NCBI RefSeq assembly: GCF_020991415.1
Contig: NZ_JAJMOY010000001.1
Span: 124,001 to 188,000 of the forward strand
Source of the DNA: Flavobacterium sp. ENC
GTDB lineage: Bacteria > Bacteroidota > Bacteroidia > Flavobacteriales > Flavobacteriaceae
Length of the DNA: 64,000 bases
Direction: 5' to 3'
Part shown: positions 7,074-16,313 of the stretch, in pieces
How the letters are laid out: each line of letters begins with the position of its first letter
Numbering within the stretch: position 1 is the stretch's first letter
Program-made: the position numbers and the translations under genes
Notes under the pieces: generated by a model
What the model saw: the letters and a program-made list of their open reading frames with translations, nothing else
Told to the model about the DNA's origin: nothing
Database searches by the model: none

Positions 7074-9830
7074 ATGCAAAAAAATAAGTCCAGATCGATC
7101 GTATTCAAAATATTGAAATACGTCGGAATAACCTTTGTTGTTATTTTAGGATTATTGTTTTTAACCCCAATACTTTTTGCCGATCAGATCAAAGAACAGA
7201 TCAAAAAAACGGCAAATGAGCGACTGAGTGCCGAATTGAATTATTCAGATGTTTCCGTATCCTTTTTTCGCCATTTCCCTTCCCTGACCTTGACTTTAAA
7301 CGACTTAAAGTTAAACGGATCGGCACCATACAAAAACGAAAAATTTATCACGGCCAAAGAAGTTTCCTTCGGAATAGATGTTGCGAGTTTAATTTTTAGC
7401 AAATCAGTAAAAATAGACCAGATTTATTTATCTGATTCGTTTATTAATGTAAAAGTAAATCCGAACGGGGAAGCGAATTACAATATCTACAAATCCACAG
7501 CACAGGCTTCTGCTTCGAAAGACAGTACGGACACGGCATTGAAACTGGAACGAATCGAGATTCTGAACAGCAAAATTATTTATGACGATCAGTCTACCAG
7601 GGTTCATTTTGATGCTTTAAACTTTAATTACTTAGGAAAAGGAAATCTGGACAAAGCTGTTTTTGATTTGTATTCGAAAGCGAAAATTGAAAAATTAAAT
7701 ATCGTTTATGACAACGAACCTTATTTGATGAACAAACAGATCGATGCGGATCTGATTACCAAAGTAAACGTAAACTCATTATCGTTCGTTTTTGAGCAAA
7801 ACAACCTGAAAATCAATCAGCTTCTGGTCGATTTTAAAGGGAAATTCGATTTCCTGAAAGACGGCTACAATATGGATCTTGTCCTAAAATCCGACAATAG
7901 TAAACTATATGATGTTTTTACCGCTTTCCCGCCCAAGTACATCACCTGGCTTTCCAAAACGGAATTAAGAGGGAATACCAATTTACTTTTAACGGTAAAA
8001 GGAAATTACATTGCTTCACAAAATATTGCCCCTGATCTGAATTTAGATTTAAAATTGGACAACGGATTTGTGAATTATAACAAGAGTGCTTTCCCTGTTT
8101 CGAACCTGAATTTAGACATCAAAACAAAAGTCCCATCCTTAAATCCGGACCTTTTGATTGTTGAGGCTAAAAACTTTTCCCTAAACATCAATAAAGATTA
8201 CCTAAAGTCGAAGTTCTACATGAAAGGCCTTAATACGCCCGACATCAATGCCGAATTTAAAGCCAAAATTGATCTTGAGAAACTTAACAAAGCACTCGGA
8301 ATACCGAATTTGACACTAAAAGGAAATTTAATTGGGGATGTTAAAGCCAACGGTAAATTTGATCAGAAGAACAAACTTTTCCCTGTCACAAAGGGCGCAA
8401 TCGATTTGACAAACGGTTATTTAAAAACAAAATATTATCCCAATCCCATTACCAATATTGTTGTAAAATCGAAAATTGAAAATCAAAAAGGAACTTTCCG
8501 GGATTTAAAAGTCAATCTAAAACCTGCCCGGTTTACTTTTGAAGGAAAACCTGTTTTTGTACAGGCGGACCTGAGTGATTTTGATGATTTGAATTATGAT
8601 ATCAAAGCAAACGGAGAACTGGATGTCAATAAAATATACAAAGTCTTTTCGCAGAAAGGACTTGATCTGGATGGTTTTGTAAAAGCTGATCTGGTTTTGA
8701 AAGGCAAACAAAGTGATGCTGAAAAAGGCAATTACAGCAAACTATACAACAAGGGAACGCTTGAACTCAGAAATATCGGGATTGCTTCCGAATATTTGCC
8801 TAAAAAGTTTGTGATCAAAGAAGGTATCTTTAAAATCAATCAGGATAAGATGTCGTTCAATAACTTTTTGGCGGCTTACGGGCAATCTGATTTTACGATG
8901 AATGGGTATATGCAGAACGTTTTTAACTTCGCAACTACCAACACGGGCGTTTTAAGAGGTTCTTTTAAAGTTTCCGCACGCTACATCAATGTGGACGAAT
9001 TTATGTCCAATACTGACGGTAATACAACCGTAACAGCAGCACCAACAAAAACCGAAGCGCCAAAAACCGGGGCAAAAGAAACGGGTGTTATTATAATTCC
9101 GGCTAATCTGGATCTGCAATTATTAGCGAATGCACAAAAAGTAAATTTTGACAAACTGAATCTTCAAAATGCAACCGGGCATTTAAAGATGAAAAAAGGG
9201 AAATTGACTATGCAAAATACCGGTTTTAACTTAATCGGCTGCAAGGTAACCATGAATGCCAATTATCAGGCTGTAACTCCTCAAAAAGCCAACTTCGACT
9301 ACGGAATTAAAGCAACCGATTTCGACATTAAGAGAGCCTATAATGAAATTGAAGTGTTCCGAAAAATGGCCAGTGCCGCAGAAAAAGCACAAGGAATTGT
9401 TTCGTTGGATTATCAGCTTAAAGGAAGATTAACCGGAAATATGGAACCTGTTTACCCTTCGCTTGTGGGCGGCGGAACGCTTTCTGTAAAAGACGTTAAG
9501 GTAAGAGGCCTGAAAATGTTCAATGCCGTAAGCAAACAGACCAGTTCTGAAGCAATGAAAAATCCGGATGTATCGAAAGTTGATATTAAAACGACCATCA
9601 AAAATAATATCATGACGGTAGAACGCTTTAAATTTAAGTTTGCCGGCTTCAGACCCAGAATTGAAGGCACAACAAGTTTAGACGGAAAACTAAACTTAAA
9701 AATGCGCTTAGGACTTCCTCCGCTTGGGATCTTCGGAATTCCGTTAACCATTACCGGAACACAGAATAGTCCTAAAGTAAAACTGGGAAGAAAAACAGAG
9801 GATCTTGAGGAAACTAAGGATATTGAATAG
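7074..9830 (+). CDS. AsmA-family protein, large inner-membrane-anchored
   Basis: The 918-residue protein has one N-terminal transmembrane helix (about residues 13-33) and then a long beta-rich periplasmic region typical of the AsmA/TamB-like repeating-beta-groove family. These proteins are thought to help move phospholipids between membranes or to support outer-membrane assembly. The N-terminal AsmA signature (NERLSAELNYSDVSVSFFRHFPSLTLTLNDL) and the C-terminal AsmA_2-like part (residues about 700-900, ending in GIFGIPLTITGTQ) are visible. A Thr/Ala-rich linker lies near residues 645-665. A palindromic repeat follows at 9911-10038. The specific cargo is unknown. Confidence 0.85.
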   Translation: MQKNKSRSIVFKILKYVGITFVVILGLLFLTPILFADQIKEQIKKTANERLSAELNYSDVSVSFFRHFPSLTLTLNDLKLNGSAPYKNEKFITAKEVSFGIDVASLIFSKSVKIDQIYLSDSFINVKVNPNGEANYNIYKSTAQASASKDSTDTALKLERIEILNSKIIYDDQSTRVHFDALNFNYLGKGNLDKAVFDLYSKAKIEKLNIVYDNEPYLMNKQIDADLITKVNVNSLSFVFEQNNLKINQLLVDFKGKFDFLKDGYNMDLVLKSDNSKLYDVFTAFPPKYITWLSKTELRGNTNLLLTVKGNYIASQNIAPDLNLDLKLDNGFVNYNKSAFPVSNLNLDIKTKVPSLNPDLLIVEAKNFSLNINKDYLKSKFYMKGLNTPDINAEFKAKIDLEKLNKALGIPNLTLKGNLIGDVKANGKFDQKNKLFPVTKGAIDLTNGYLKTKYYPNPITNIVVKSKIENQKGTFRDLKVNLKPARFTFEGKPVFVQADLSDFDDLNYDIKANGELDVNKIYKVFSQKGLDLDGFVKADLVLKGKQSDAEKGNYSKLYNKGTLELRNIGIASEYLPKKFVIKEGIFKINQDKMSFNNFLAAYGQSDFTMNGYMQNVFNFATTNTGVLRGSFKVSARYINVDEFMSNTDGNTTVTAAPTKTEAPKTGAKETGVIIIPANLDLQLLANAQKVNFDKLNLQNATGHLKMKKGKLTMQNTGFNLIGCKVTMNANYQAVTPQKANFDYGIKATDFDIKRAYNEIEVFRKMASAAEKAQGIVSLDYQLKGRLTGNMEPVYPSLVGGGTLSVKDVKVRGLKMFNAVSKQTSSEAMKNPDVSKVDIKTTIKNNIMTVERFKFKFAGFRPRIEGTTSLDGKLNLKMRLGLPPLGIFGIPLTITGTQNSPKVKLGRKTEDLEETKDIE

Positions 9831-9910
9831 TAAAATTCCAATAGCAAAAATTCAAAATTCCAATTATCTGGGGTTTTCTGATCAATTGAATCGAAATTCG
9901 AAGTCCCCTT

Positions 9911-10038
9911 TGTCATTTCGACGAATGAGACTCCACCACTAGCGAACAGACGAAGTAAATCACACTAGTTTAGCACTAAAGATGTGAACATGCAGGTTGG
10001 CGAATACTGGATGCGATTTCTCCTTCGTCGAAATGACA
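9911..10038. repeat. MITE-like element with 15-bp terminal inverted repeats
   Basis: TGTCATTTCGACGAA at 9911-9925 is exactly inverted at 10024-10038, enclosing about 100 non-coding bases. No transposase is encoded. The end sequence resembles, but is not identical to, the GTCACCCTGAGCG element elsewhere in the window. It lies in the convergent gap between the AsmA-like gene and the next minus-strand gene. Confidence 0.65.
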
Positions 10039-10072
10039 GTACATACTCCAAAATGAAAGTAAAACAAATACC

Positions 10073-11359
10073 TTAACCCACATACAACATTTCACTCACG
10101 TACAAAATTCCCTTTGCCAATATCCACAGCAAGACTGCCATTCCTAAAAATCCCCAGGTCACTGTTTTACTTCTTTTCCAGCTCATAAAAAAGGTGGGGA
10201 TCTCCCAATATTTGATCACAATATAGATGCTCATTCCAAGTAAAGAGGCCCAGATCATTTCGGTTGAATGTGCATAAAAGCTATATAACAAAGAAGCCGA
10301 AAGAAAAAGAAATGTAATCAATTGCAAATAATAGTAATTCTTATAATTGTATTTGAAATTATGTTTAAGCGATAAAATCAAAAATGAAATAATCAGCAAA
10401 CTGGTCAGGGCAGTTATCACATAGTAAAAAACCGGATTCTGCTGACCAATCAGAAAACCATCAATAAATAAAGCTATAAGAATACAAGCAGCGAGTGAGT
10501 AAACACTTCTTTCCACATACGTATCCTTAAAAGGGATCAGGATTGGGGAAATGTATTTTTCCAGGGTACGCCAAAACGGCAAAGCACAGATGGCAGCCAT
10601 AACAGAGACAACAATCTCATAATTATACAAAACATCATCCGGAACTTTATACAATACAAATATAAGAGCACCGGTAACAATTAAGGCAGGAAGACAAATC
10701 GTTTTTACCGTTTCCCACTTATCAGTTGCCCAGAAATTATTTTTTATTTCAAAAAGATACTTACTCACTAAATATTTCCGGGTAAAAAGTGCCGTGGACT
10801 GACTCCACAATAAAAAGAAACCTGTATGGATTACAACAGTACGTAATGTCATTTCGTCTATAAAACAGCCCCCAACAACACAGACAATACCTATTAATAG
10901 TAATTCATAAGTCAAAATTACTGCTGAAAATAAAAACCTGAATAAGGGTGCGAATTGTTTTATAAGTATATTTAGAAGCATACCCCAATAATTACGCAAT
11001 AAACCTATTATGGCACATATTGCGATAAATGCCGCCAGATACAACATCCATTTGGTCAGGGATTGCGTTTGTATCCATAATTGAACCGCGGAATCTTTTG
11101 CAGGAATATAAACAACATGCGAATTAGTATAGATTTCGTTCGCCAGCTGATTTCTTACGTTATCATTAAGTACTGAAAACTGATTTTTATGCTGTTGCCA
11201 ATACGAGTTAGCATCAGCACCGCCTTTCTGTAAAACGGCAAATTCATATAAAATCTTTTTCTGACTATCGTTTAGTGATACGATTTGTTCCGTAGGGTTA
11301 ATTTCTTTTGCAAATAAGCCTGAGCAGAAAAGAAATAAAAGGATAAGTATTTTTTTCAA
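10073..11359 (-). CDS. Multi-pass membrane protein of unknown function with signal peptide
   Basis: I do not recognise this 428-residue protein. It begins at a TTG codon: an in-frame stop lies just upstream, and the signal peptide (MKKILILLFLFCSGLFA) follows at once. After a soluble region of about 100 residues come roughly ten hydrophobic segments, from residue about 105 to the end. The soluble part is probably periplasmic. The gene is flanked by repeat-bearing gaps on both sides, so it is likely transcribed alone. No catalytic motif or transporter signature stands out. Confidence 0.7.
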   Translation of the reverse strand: MKKILILLFLFCSGLFAKEINPTEQIVSLNDSQKKILYEFAVLQKGGADANSYWQQHKNQFSVLNDNVRNQLANEIYTNSHVVYIPAKDSAVQLWIQTQSLTKWMLYLAAFIAICAIIGLLRNYWGMLLNILIKQFAPLFRFLFSAVILTYELLLIGIVCVVGGCFIDEMTLRTVVIHTGFFLLWSQSTALFTRKYLVSKYLFEIKNNFWATDKWETVKTICLPALIVTGALIFVLYKVPDDVLYNYEIVVSVMAAICALPFWRTLEKYISPILIPFKDTYVERSVYSLAACILIALFIDGFLIGQQNPVFYYVITALTSLLIISFLILSLKHNFKYNYKNYYYLQLITFLFLSASLLYSFYAHSTEMIWASLLGMSIYIVIKYWEIPTFFMSWKRSKTVTWGFLGMAVLLWILAKGILYVSEMLYVG

Positions 11360-11457
11360 AATTGGAATAGATTAATCCAGCCAAAAATACTGATAATAAA
11401 GGATCAACACTACATGTTATGGAAAAAGATAAAAAAACATAGACACTCGTTATTTTT

Positions 11458-11591
11458 ACCGCAAGGAACGCTAAGATTTTTTATTCCTGATTTATAAAAG
11501 GCAAAGTTCGCAAAGCTAAGTCAATACATAGCTTTGCGAACTTTTTACTTTCTAATGTATTTTAGATAAAAATCCTAGCGTTCTTTGCGGT
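11458..11591. repeat. Nested long inverted repeat in a 385-base gap
   Basis: The gap 11360-11744 contains an outer arm, ACCGCAAGGAACGCTAAGAT (from 11458), mirrored imperfectly by the stretch ending TTCTTTGCGGT at 11591. An exact inner pair, AAAGTTCGCAAAGCTA (11503-11518), is inverted at 11529-11544. The same words (AACCGCAAGGAACGC, GCAAAGTT) recur at 28980-29015. The rest of the gap is AT-rich with no open frame, apart from the rpmA terminator at 11697-11725. Confidence 0.7.
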
Positions 11592-11696
11592 AATATCTTT
11601 TTTCGCTCCAACGGCTTTAGATATTAATTCATACTAAATCTACCATTAAAGGCTTATTCAATTAATATTTACAACTCTTGAATTAATTATAAACAA

Positions 11697-11725
11697 AAAA
11701 CCCGCTCGCAATGCGAACGGGTTTT
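11697..11725 (-). terminator. Intrinsic terminator of rplU-rpmA
   Basis: Read on the minus strand, AAAACCCGTTCGC pairs with GCGAGCGGGTTTT, followed by more T residues. It lies 20 bases after the rpmA stop. Confidence 0.85.
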
Positions 11726-11744
11726 GTAATAAGTAATCTAATGA

Positions 11745-12005
11745 TTATGCTTCGAATGGAAGGATAGATACATAAGATTTGTTATCTCTTTTCTTTTGGA
11801 ACTTAACAACTCCAGCTACTCTTGCGTGTAGTGTGTGATCTTTACTGATGTAAACGTTTTCACCTGGATTATGTTTTGAACCTCTTTGTCTAACGATGAT
11901 GTTCCCAGCAATAGCAGCTTGTCCACCAAAAATCTTAACGCCTAGACGTTTTGATTCTGATTCTCTACCATTCTTCGAACTACCGACACCTTTCTTGTGA
12001 GCCAT
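11745..12005 (-). CDS. rpmA: Large ribosomal subunit protein bL27
   Basis: The 86-residue protein has the canonical bL27 start [18 protein letters not shown] and the conserved [21 protein letters not shown] segment. bL27 reaches the peptidyl-transferase centre and contacts the tRNA acceptor end. The N-terminus starts directly with AHKKG, so it lacks the cleavable extension known from Firmicutes. It lies 24 bases after rplU in the standard rplU-rpmA operon and ends at a strong terminator. Confidence 0.98.
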   Translation of the reverse strand: MAHKKGVGSSKNGRESESKRLGVKIFGGQAAIAGNIIVRQRGSKHNPGENVYISKDHTLHARVAGVVKFQKKRDNKSYVSILPFEA

Positions 12006-12029
12006 GACGTATGAGTTTAAATATTGTTA

Positions 12030-12473
12030 TTATTCTTTAGTAGCTTCTTTTTTTGCTTTTGGAGCTGCTGCTTTTTTTACTTTTGGAGCTGCTTCAACTT
12101 CAGTTGCCGGAGCATCTTCTGCTACAACCGCTTTTTTAGCTGCTGCTTTTTTAGTTCCTCCTACTGCAGTAATACCTTCAATTACAATTTGAGTAAGATA
12201 TTGTCTGTGACCATTTCTCTTTTTGTAACCTTTTCTTCTTTTCTTTTTGAAAACGATTACTTTATCTCCTTTTAAGTGTTGTAACACTTTAGCTTCTACT
12301 GAAGCACCTTCTATAGCTGGGGCGCCTAAAGTTACGCTTCCGTTATCGTCTAATAAAAGAACTTTGTCAAATGAAATACTTGAACCTTCTTCGTTAGCCA
12401 AACGGTTAACATAAACCTTTAAGTCTTTGCTTACTTTAAATTGTTGCCCTGCTATCTCTACGATTGCATACAT
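12030..12473 (-). CDS. rplU: Large ribosomal subunit protein bL21 with Ala/Lys-rich tail
   Basis: Residues 1-102 form the standard bL21 fold (MYAIVEIAGQQFKVSKD at the start, KKRRKGYKKRNGHRQYLTQI near its end), which binds 23S rRNA. Residues 103-147 are an extra Ala/Lys/Glu-rich low-complexity extension, longer than in E. coli bL21 and commonly seen in flavobacteria. A textbook promoter lies upstream (12504-12533). It is the first gene of the rplU-rpmA operon. Confidence 0.97.
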   Translation of the reverse strand: MYAIVEIAGQQFKVSKDLKVYVNRLANEEGSSISFDKVLLLDDNGSVTLGAPAIEGASVEAKVLQHLKGDKVIVFKKKRRKGYKKRNGHRQYLTQIVIEGITAVGGTKKAAAKKAVVAEDAPATEVEAAPKVKKAAAPKAKKEATKE

Positions 12474-12503
12474 ACCAAATTGATTTATTGATTTTTAAGG
12501 TTG

Positions 12504-12533
12504 CAAATATACAATTAATAATTTACTGTGCAA
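12504..12533 (-). promoter_or_regulatory. rplU: Strong Bacteroidota promoter for rplU-rpmA
   Basis: On the minus strand TTG is followed by exactly 19 bases and TATATTTG. This matches the TTTG-N19-TAnnTTTG consensus of flavobacterial housekeeping promoters. The rplU start lies about 31 bases downstream of the -7 element. Confidence 0.8.
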
Positions 12534-12737
12534 TCTCTTATTTCAAAAATATTTTAATCTATTTAAAGGCTGTCTTTCAGGCCATTTTAGTTCAAGACAA
12601 AAATTTTTTATAAGTTAAATAGTATTAAATTAAAAACAATTGTTATTTAGTAATTAAAAAAAAGTTATTTTTGATGTAACTAATATTAACTCTTAGCTAC
12701 CTATTTACATATTAGGTAACTAAAATTATTAATCTTT

Positions 12738-14060
12738 ATGAAAAATTCGATAATGATGTTAAGCGCTGCACTAATGCTCGGCGGAGTAGCTCATGCTCAA
12801 AAAGTAGCTTTTGAAGAATACAATTTAGATAACGGCATGCACGTTATTCTGCACAATGACCCTTCTGCTCCGGTGGTTATCACTTCTGTTATGTATCATG
12901 TTGGTTCAAAAGACGAACGCCCTGACCGAACTGGTTTTGCGCATTTCTTTGAACATTTATTATTCGAAGGAACTGAAAATATAAAACGTGGCGAATGGAT
13001 GAAAATCGTTACCGCAAATGGCGGAGTCAACAATGCCAACACTTCCGATGACAGGACTTATTATTACGAAGTTTTTCCTTCCAACAGCCTGGAATTGGGT
13101 TTATGGCTCGAATCAGAACGATTAATGCACCCTATCATAAATAAAATTGGTGTTGACACGCAAAATGAAGTTGTGAAAGAAGAAAAAAGAATGCGTTACG
13201 ACAATCAGCCTTACGGAAATATTCTTCCGGAGGTTAAGAAAAACATGTTTAAAAACCATCCGTACCGCTGGACCACGATCGGATCCATGAAAGACTTAGA
13301 TGCTGCAACCCTTGAAGAGTTTCAGGCATTTAATAAAAAATTCTATACACCAAACAATGCCGTTCTGGTAGTTGCGGGAGATTTTGACAAAAACAAAACC
13401 AAAGAATGGATTCAGAAATATTTCGGTCCGATTCCAAAAGGGGAAGAAGTAAAAAAACAAACTTTTACAGAAGCGCCTATTACCGAAACCATAAAAGCAA
13501 CTTATGAGGATCCGAATATCCAGATTCCTATGGTGGTTGCCGCTTACAGAACACCATCAATGAAAACAAGAGACGCCAGAGTCTTAGACTTAATCTCTTC
13601 GTATTTAAGTGATGGAAAAAGTTCAAAACTATACAAAAAAATTGTTGATGATAAAAAAATGGCACTGCAGATTGGTGCTGTAGGTTTTAGCCAGGAAGAT
13701 TACGGAATGTACATTTTGTATGGTTTACCAATGGGAACTCATACAACAGCTGACATCTTAAAAGAAATGGATGAGGAGATCGTAAAAATCCAAACCGATT
13801 TGATTTCTGAAAAAGATTATGAAAAACTGCAAAATAAATTCGATAATAATTTTGTCAATGCGAATGCCAGCGTTGAAGGAATTGCTGAAAATTTAGCTTC
13901 CTTTTATTTACTTTATGGAGACGTAAATCTTATTAATACCGAAATCGACCTCTACCACTCTATTACCAGAGAAGAAATCAGAGAAGTTGCCAAAAAGTAT
14001 TTAAACCCTAATCAGCGTTTAATTTTAGATTATGTTCCTTCAAAAAAAGTTCAAAACTAA
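12738..14060 (+). CDS. M16 family zinc peptidase, catalytic subunit
   Basis: This is an inverzincin (insulinase/pitrilysin family M16) with the full zinc site: H69-F-F-E72-H73 and the distal Glu148 in NEVVKEEKR. A signal peptide (first ~20 residues, ending HAQ) places it in the periplasm or outside. At 440 residues it is the one-domain-pair form, like the alpha/beta chains of mitochondrial processing peptidase. It is followed after 12 bases by an M16 homologue without the zinc motif, so the two probably make an active/inactive heterodimer. Substrates are unknown. Confidence 0.92.
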   Translation: MKNSIMMLSAALMLGGVAHAQKVAFEEYNLDNGMHVILHNDPSAPVVITSVMYHVGSKDERPDRTGFAHFFEHLLFEGTENIKRGEWMKIVTANGGVNNANTSDDRTYYYEVFPSNSLELGLWLESERLMHPIINKIGVDTQNEVVKEEKRMRYDNQPYGNILPEVKKNMFKNHPYRWTTIGSMKDLDAATLEEFQAFNKKFYTPNNAVLVVAGDFDKNKTKEWIQKYFGPIPKGEEVKKQTFTEAPITETIKATYEDPNIQIPMVVAAYRTPSMKTRDARVLDLISSYLSDGKSSKLYKKIVDDKKMALQIGAVGFSQEDYGMYILYGLPMGTHTTADILKEMDEEIVKIQTDLISEKDYEKLQNKFDNNFVNANASVEGIAENLASFYLLYGDVNLINTEIDLYHSITREEIREVAKKYLNPNQRLILDYVPSKKVQN

Positions 14061-14072
14061 GAAAATCGAATC

Positions 14073-16121
14073 ATGAAAAAAATACATACCGTTTTAATCC
14101 TTTTATTCCTGACTGGAATTATGCAAGCACAAGATCGTCCACAGCCAAAACCCGGAACCTCACCAGTAGTCAATATCAAAAAACCGCAAACTTTTGTGCT
14201 GGCCAACGGTATGAAAGTTTTGGTAGTTGAAAACCATAAATTACCAAGAGTCAGTTTCAACCTTAGCCTGGACAATGCTCCTTTCACGGAAGGAAACAAA
14301 AAAGGTGTTGATGAACTGACCAGCAGCTTAATTGGAAATGGCACTAAAAAAACCACCAAACAAGCCTTCAACGAAGAGATTGATTTTTATGGCGCTAACA
14401 TCAACTTTACTTCCAGCGGCGCTTATGCCAGCTCCCTGTCAAAATATTCAGGGCGTGTTTTAGAACTTTTGGCCGAAGGTGCATTACAGCCTAATTTTAC
14501 ACAAACAGAATTTGATAAGGAAAAAGCAAAATTATCGGAAGGCCTTAAAGCAGAGGAAAAAAGTGTTCCTGCTATTGCAAACCGTGTGGTAGATGTTTTA
14601 GTCTTTGGAAAAAATCATCCTGCGGGAGAATATATTTCGGAAGAGACCTTAAAAAATGTAACCCTTGCCGATGTTCAGGCGAATTATGCTACGTATTTTG
14701 TTCCTGAAAACGCCTATTTAGTTATAATTGGTGATGTTAAATTCAAAGAAACAAAAGCAGCTGTCGAAAAACTTTTTGGAGGATGGAAAAAACAAGCTGC
14801 CCCAAAAACTACGTATCCAAATCCGACAGACGTTTCGAAACTTCAAATTGATTTTGTTGATGTTCCAAATGCCGTTCAGTCAGAGATTTCATTGGTAAAT
14901 ACCGTGAACTTAAAAATGAGCGATCCTGATTTTTTTGCTGCCGTAATTGCAAATCAAATTCTTGGAGGTGATTTTAACAGTTACCTGAACATGAATTTAC
15001 GCGAGCAACACGCCTGGACCTATGGGGCGAGCTCAAGTATCGGAACCGGAAAATACACGACTAAATTCAAAGCTTCGTCTGCGGTAAGAAATGCCGTTAC
15101 AGATAGTGCCGTAGCTGAATTTGTAAAAGAAATAAAGAGAATCAGAACCGAAAAAGTTTCTGAAGATGTTTTAAAAAATGTAAAAGCAGGTTATATCGGA
15201 AGATTTGTAATGCAGGTTGAAAAGCCGCAAACTGTTGCCCGATATGCCCTTAACATTGAGACAGAAAAACTTCCGGCTGATTTTTATGAAAAATACATCC
15301 AGACGATCAATAATGTAACTGCCGACGATATTTACCGCGTAGCCAATAAATATTTTCCGGTAGATAACATGCGTATCGTGATTGTTGGTAAAGGTTCGGA
15401 GGTAATTTCAGGTTTGGAAAAACTTCAGATTCCAATTTTCTATTTTGATAAATACGGAAACCCGGTGGAGAAACCAGTTACCAAAAAAGAAGCTCCTGCA
15501 GGAATTACAGCAAAAACTGTTTTCGACAATTATATCAAGGCAATTGGCGGTGAAAAAGCAGTTTTGGCAGTTAAAACACTGGCTATGACTGGTACGACAA
15601 CAATCCCACAAGCTCCTTCTCCGTTGAGTTTTACTTCAAAATTAGATTCTAATGGAAAAATGATGGTTTCGCTTAATATGGGAAGTATGCCTTTAATGAA
15701 ACAGGTGGTAAACGAAAAAGGCGCTTATGTAGAACAGCAGGGACAACGTAAAAACTTAGAAGGTGATGATTTAGCCGAAATGAAAGCAAGCGCAACTCCT
15801 TTTGAAGAATTACGCCTGAGCAAAAGAACAGATCTGAAAGTTGATGCCATAGAACCAATAAACGGCCATGATGCTTATTCCATAAAAGACGGCAAAACCG
15901 TTTACTATTATGATGTACAATCAGGCCTGAAGGTTGCCAAACTTAAAGTGAAAGAGCAAAGCGGACAATCGACTACGCAAACGACTTATTTCAATGATTA
16001 TAAAGAGGTAAAAGGAGTAAAAGTTCCTTTCAATATCATTCAGAATGCAGGCTTTGAATTGGACATCAAAATGTCTGATATCAAAATCAATGAAGGTGTT
16101 TCGGCAGCAGATTTTCTTTAG
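14073..16121 (+). CDS. M16 family peptidase-like protein, non-catalytic partner with C-terminal extension
   Basis: The 682-residue protein has a signal peptide (to about residue 19) and two M16 domains, but the HxxEH zinc motif is replaced by a VDELTSS-type stretch near residues 80-85. It is therefore predicted inactive. Residues about 480-682 form an extra beta-rich domain resembling the outer-membrane lipoprotein carrier or sorting folds seen on flavobacterial M16 proteins. It sits 12 bases after the catalytic M16 gene and is surely co-transcribed. Family precedent is an obligate pair in which the inactive chain shapes the substrate chamber. Confidence 0.9.
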   Translation: MKKIHTVLILLFLTGIMQAQDRPQPKPGTSPVVNIKKPQTFVLANGMKVLVVENHKLPRVSFNLSLDNAPFTEGNKKGVDELTSSLIGNGTKKTTKQAFNEEIDFYGANINFTSSGAYASSLSKYSGRVLELLAEGALQPNFTQTEFDKEKAKLSEGLKAEEKSVPAIANRVVDVLVFGKNHPAGEYISEETLKNVTLADVQANYATYFVPENAYLVIIGDVKFKETKAAVEKLFGGWKKQAAPKTTYPNPTDVSKLQIDFVDVPNAVQSEISLVNTVNLKMSDPDFFAAVIANQILGGDFNSYLNMNLREQHAWTYGASSSIGTGKYTTKFKASSAVRNAVTDSAVAEFVKEIKRIRTEKVSEDVLKNVKAGYIGRFVMQVEKPQTVARYALNIETEKLPADFYEKYIQTINNVTADDIYRVANKYFPVDNMRIVIVGKGSEVISGLEKLQIPIFYFDKYGNPVEKPVTKKEAPAGITAKTVFDNYIKAIGGEKAVLAVKTLAMTGTTTIPQAPSPLSFTSKLDSNGKMMVSLNMGSMPLMKQVVNEKGAYVEQQGQRKNLEGDDLAEMKASATPFEELRLSKRTDLKVDAIEPINGHDAYSIKDGKTVYYYDVQSGLKVAKLKVKEQSGQSTTQTTYFNDYKEVKGVKVPFNIIQNAGFELDIKMSDIKINEGVSAADFL

Positions 16122-16178
16122 AACAAGGTACTTCAGAAAAGGTTCTGAGGTTCTGAGTTTCTAAGGTGCTGAGATTTT
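16122..16178. repeat. Word-like repeat tract (GGTTCTGAG/CTAAGG)
   Basis: Short words GGTTCTGAG, GAGTTTCTAAGG and GGTGCTGAG follow each other directly after the M16 stop. Similar tracts lie at 56198-56245, 57694-57735, 58080-58165 and, inverted, at 58447-58479. Confidence 0.6.
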
Positions 16179-16222
16179 TAAAAAAGCCCTGTAAAAGTTT
16201 AAAACTTTTACAGGGCTTTTTT
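16179..16222. terminator. Bidirectional terminator
   Basis: AAAAAAGCCCTGTAAAAGT is followed closely by its exact complement ending in six T residues, so it can stop transcription from both sides. It serves the M16 pair (+) and probably the EamA gene (-). A degenerate copy of the GTCATGCTGAGCG palindromic repeat lies next to it at 16235-16310. Confidence 0.85.
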
Positions 16223-16313
16223 AATATTATTTTTTGTCATGCTGAGCGAAATCGAAGTGCCGTTGCAATTGATGTGCGCTTCGACTTCTGTCGGAGTGAT
16301 ATTCACAAAACCT

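Noticed and set aside
12004..12275. Open frames on the plus strand over rplU
   Set aside because: Phe/Ala-rich shadows of the Ala/Lys-rich bL21 tail; not real genes.
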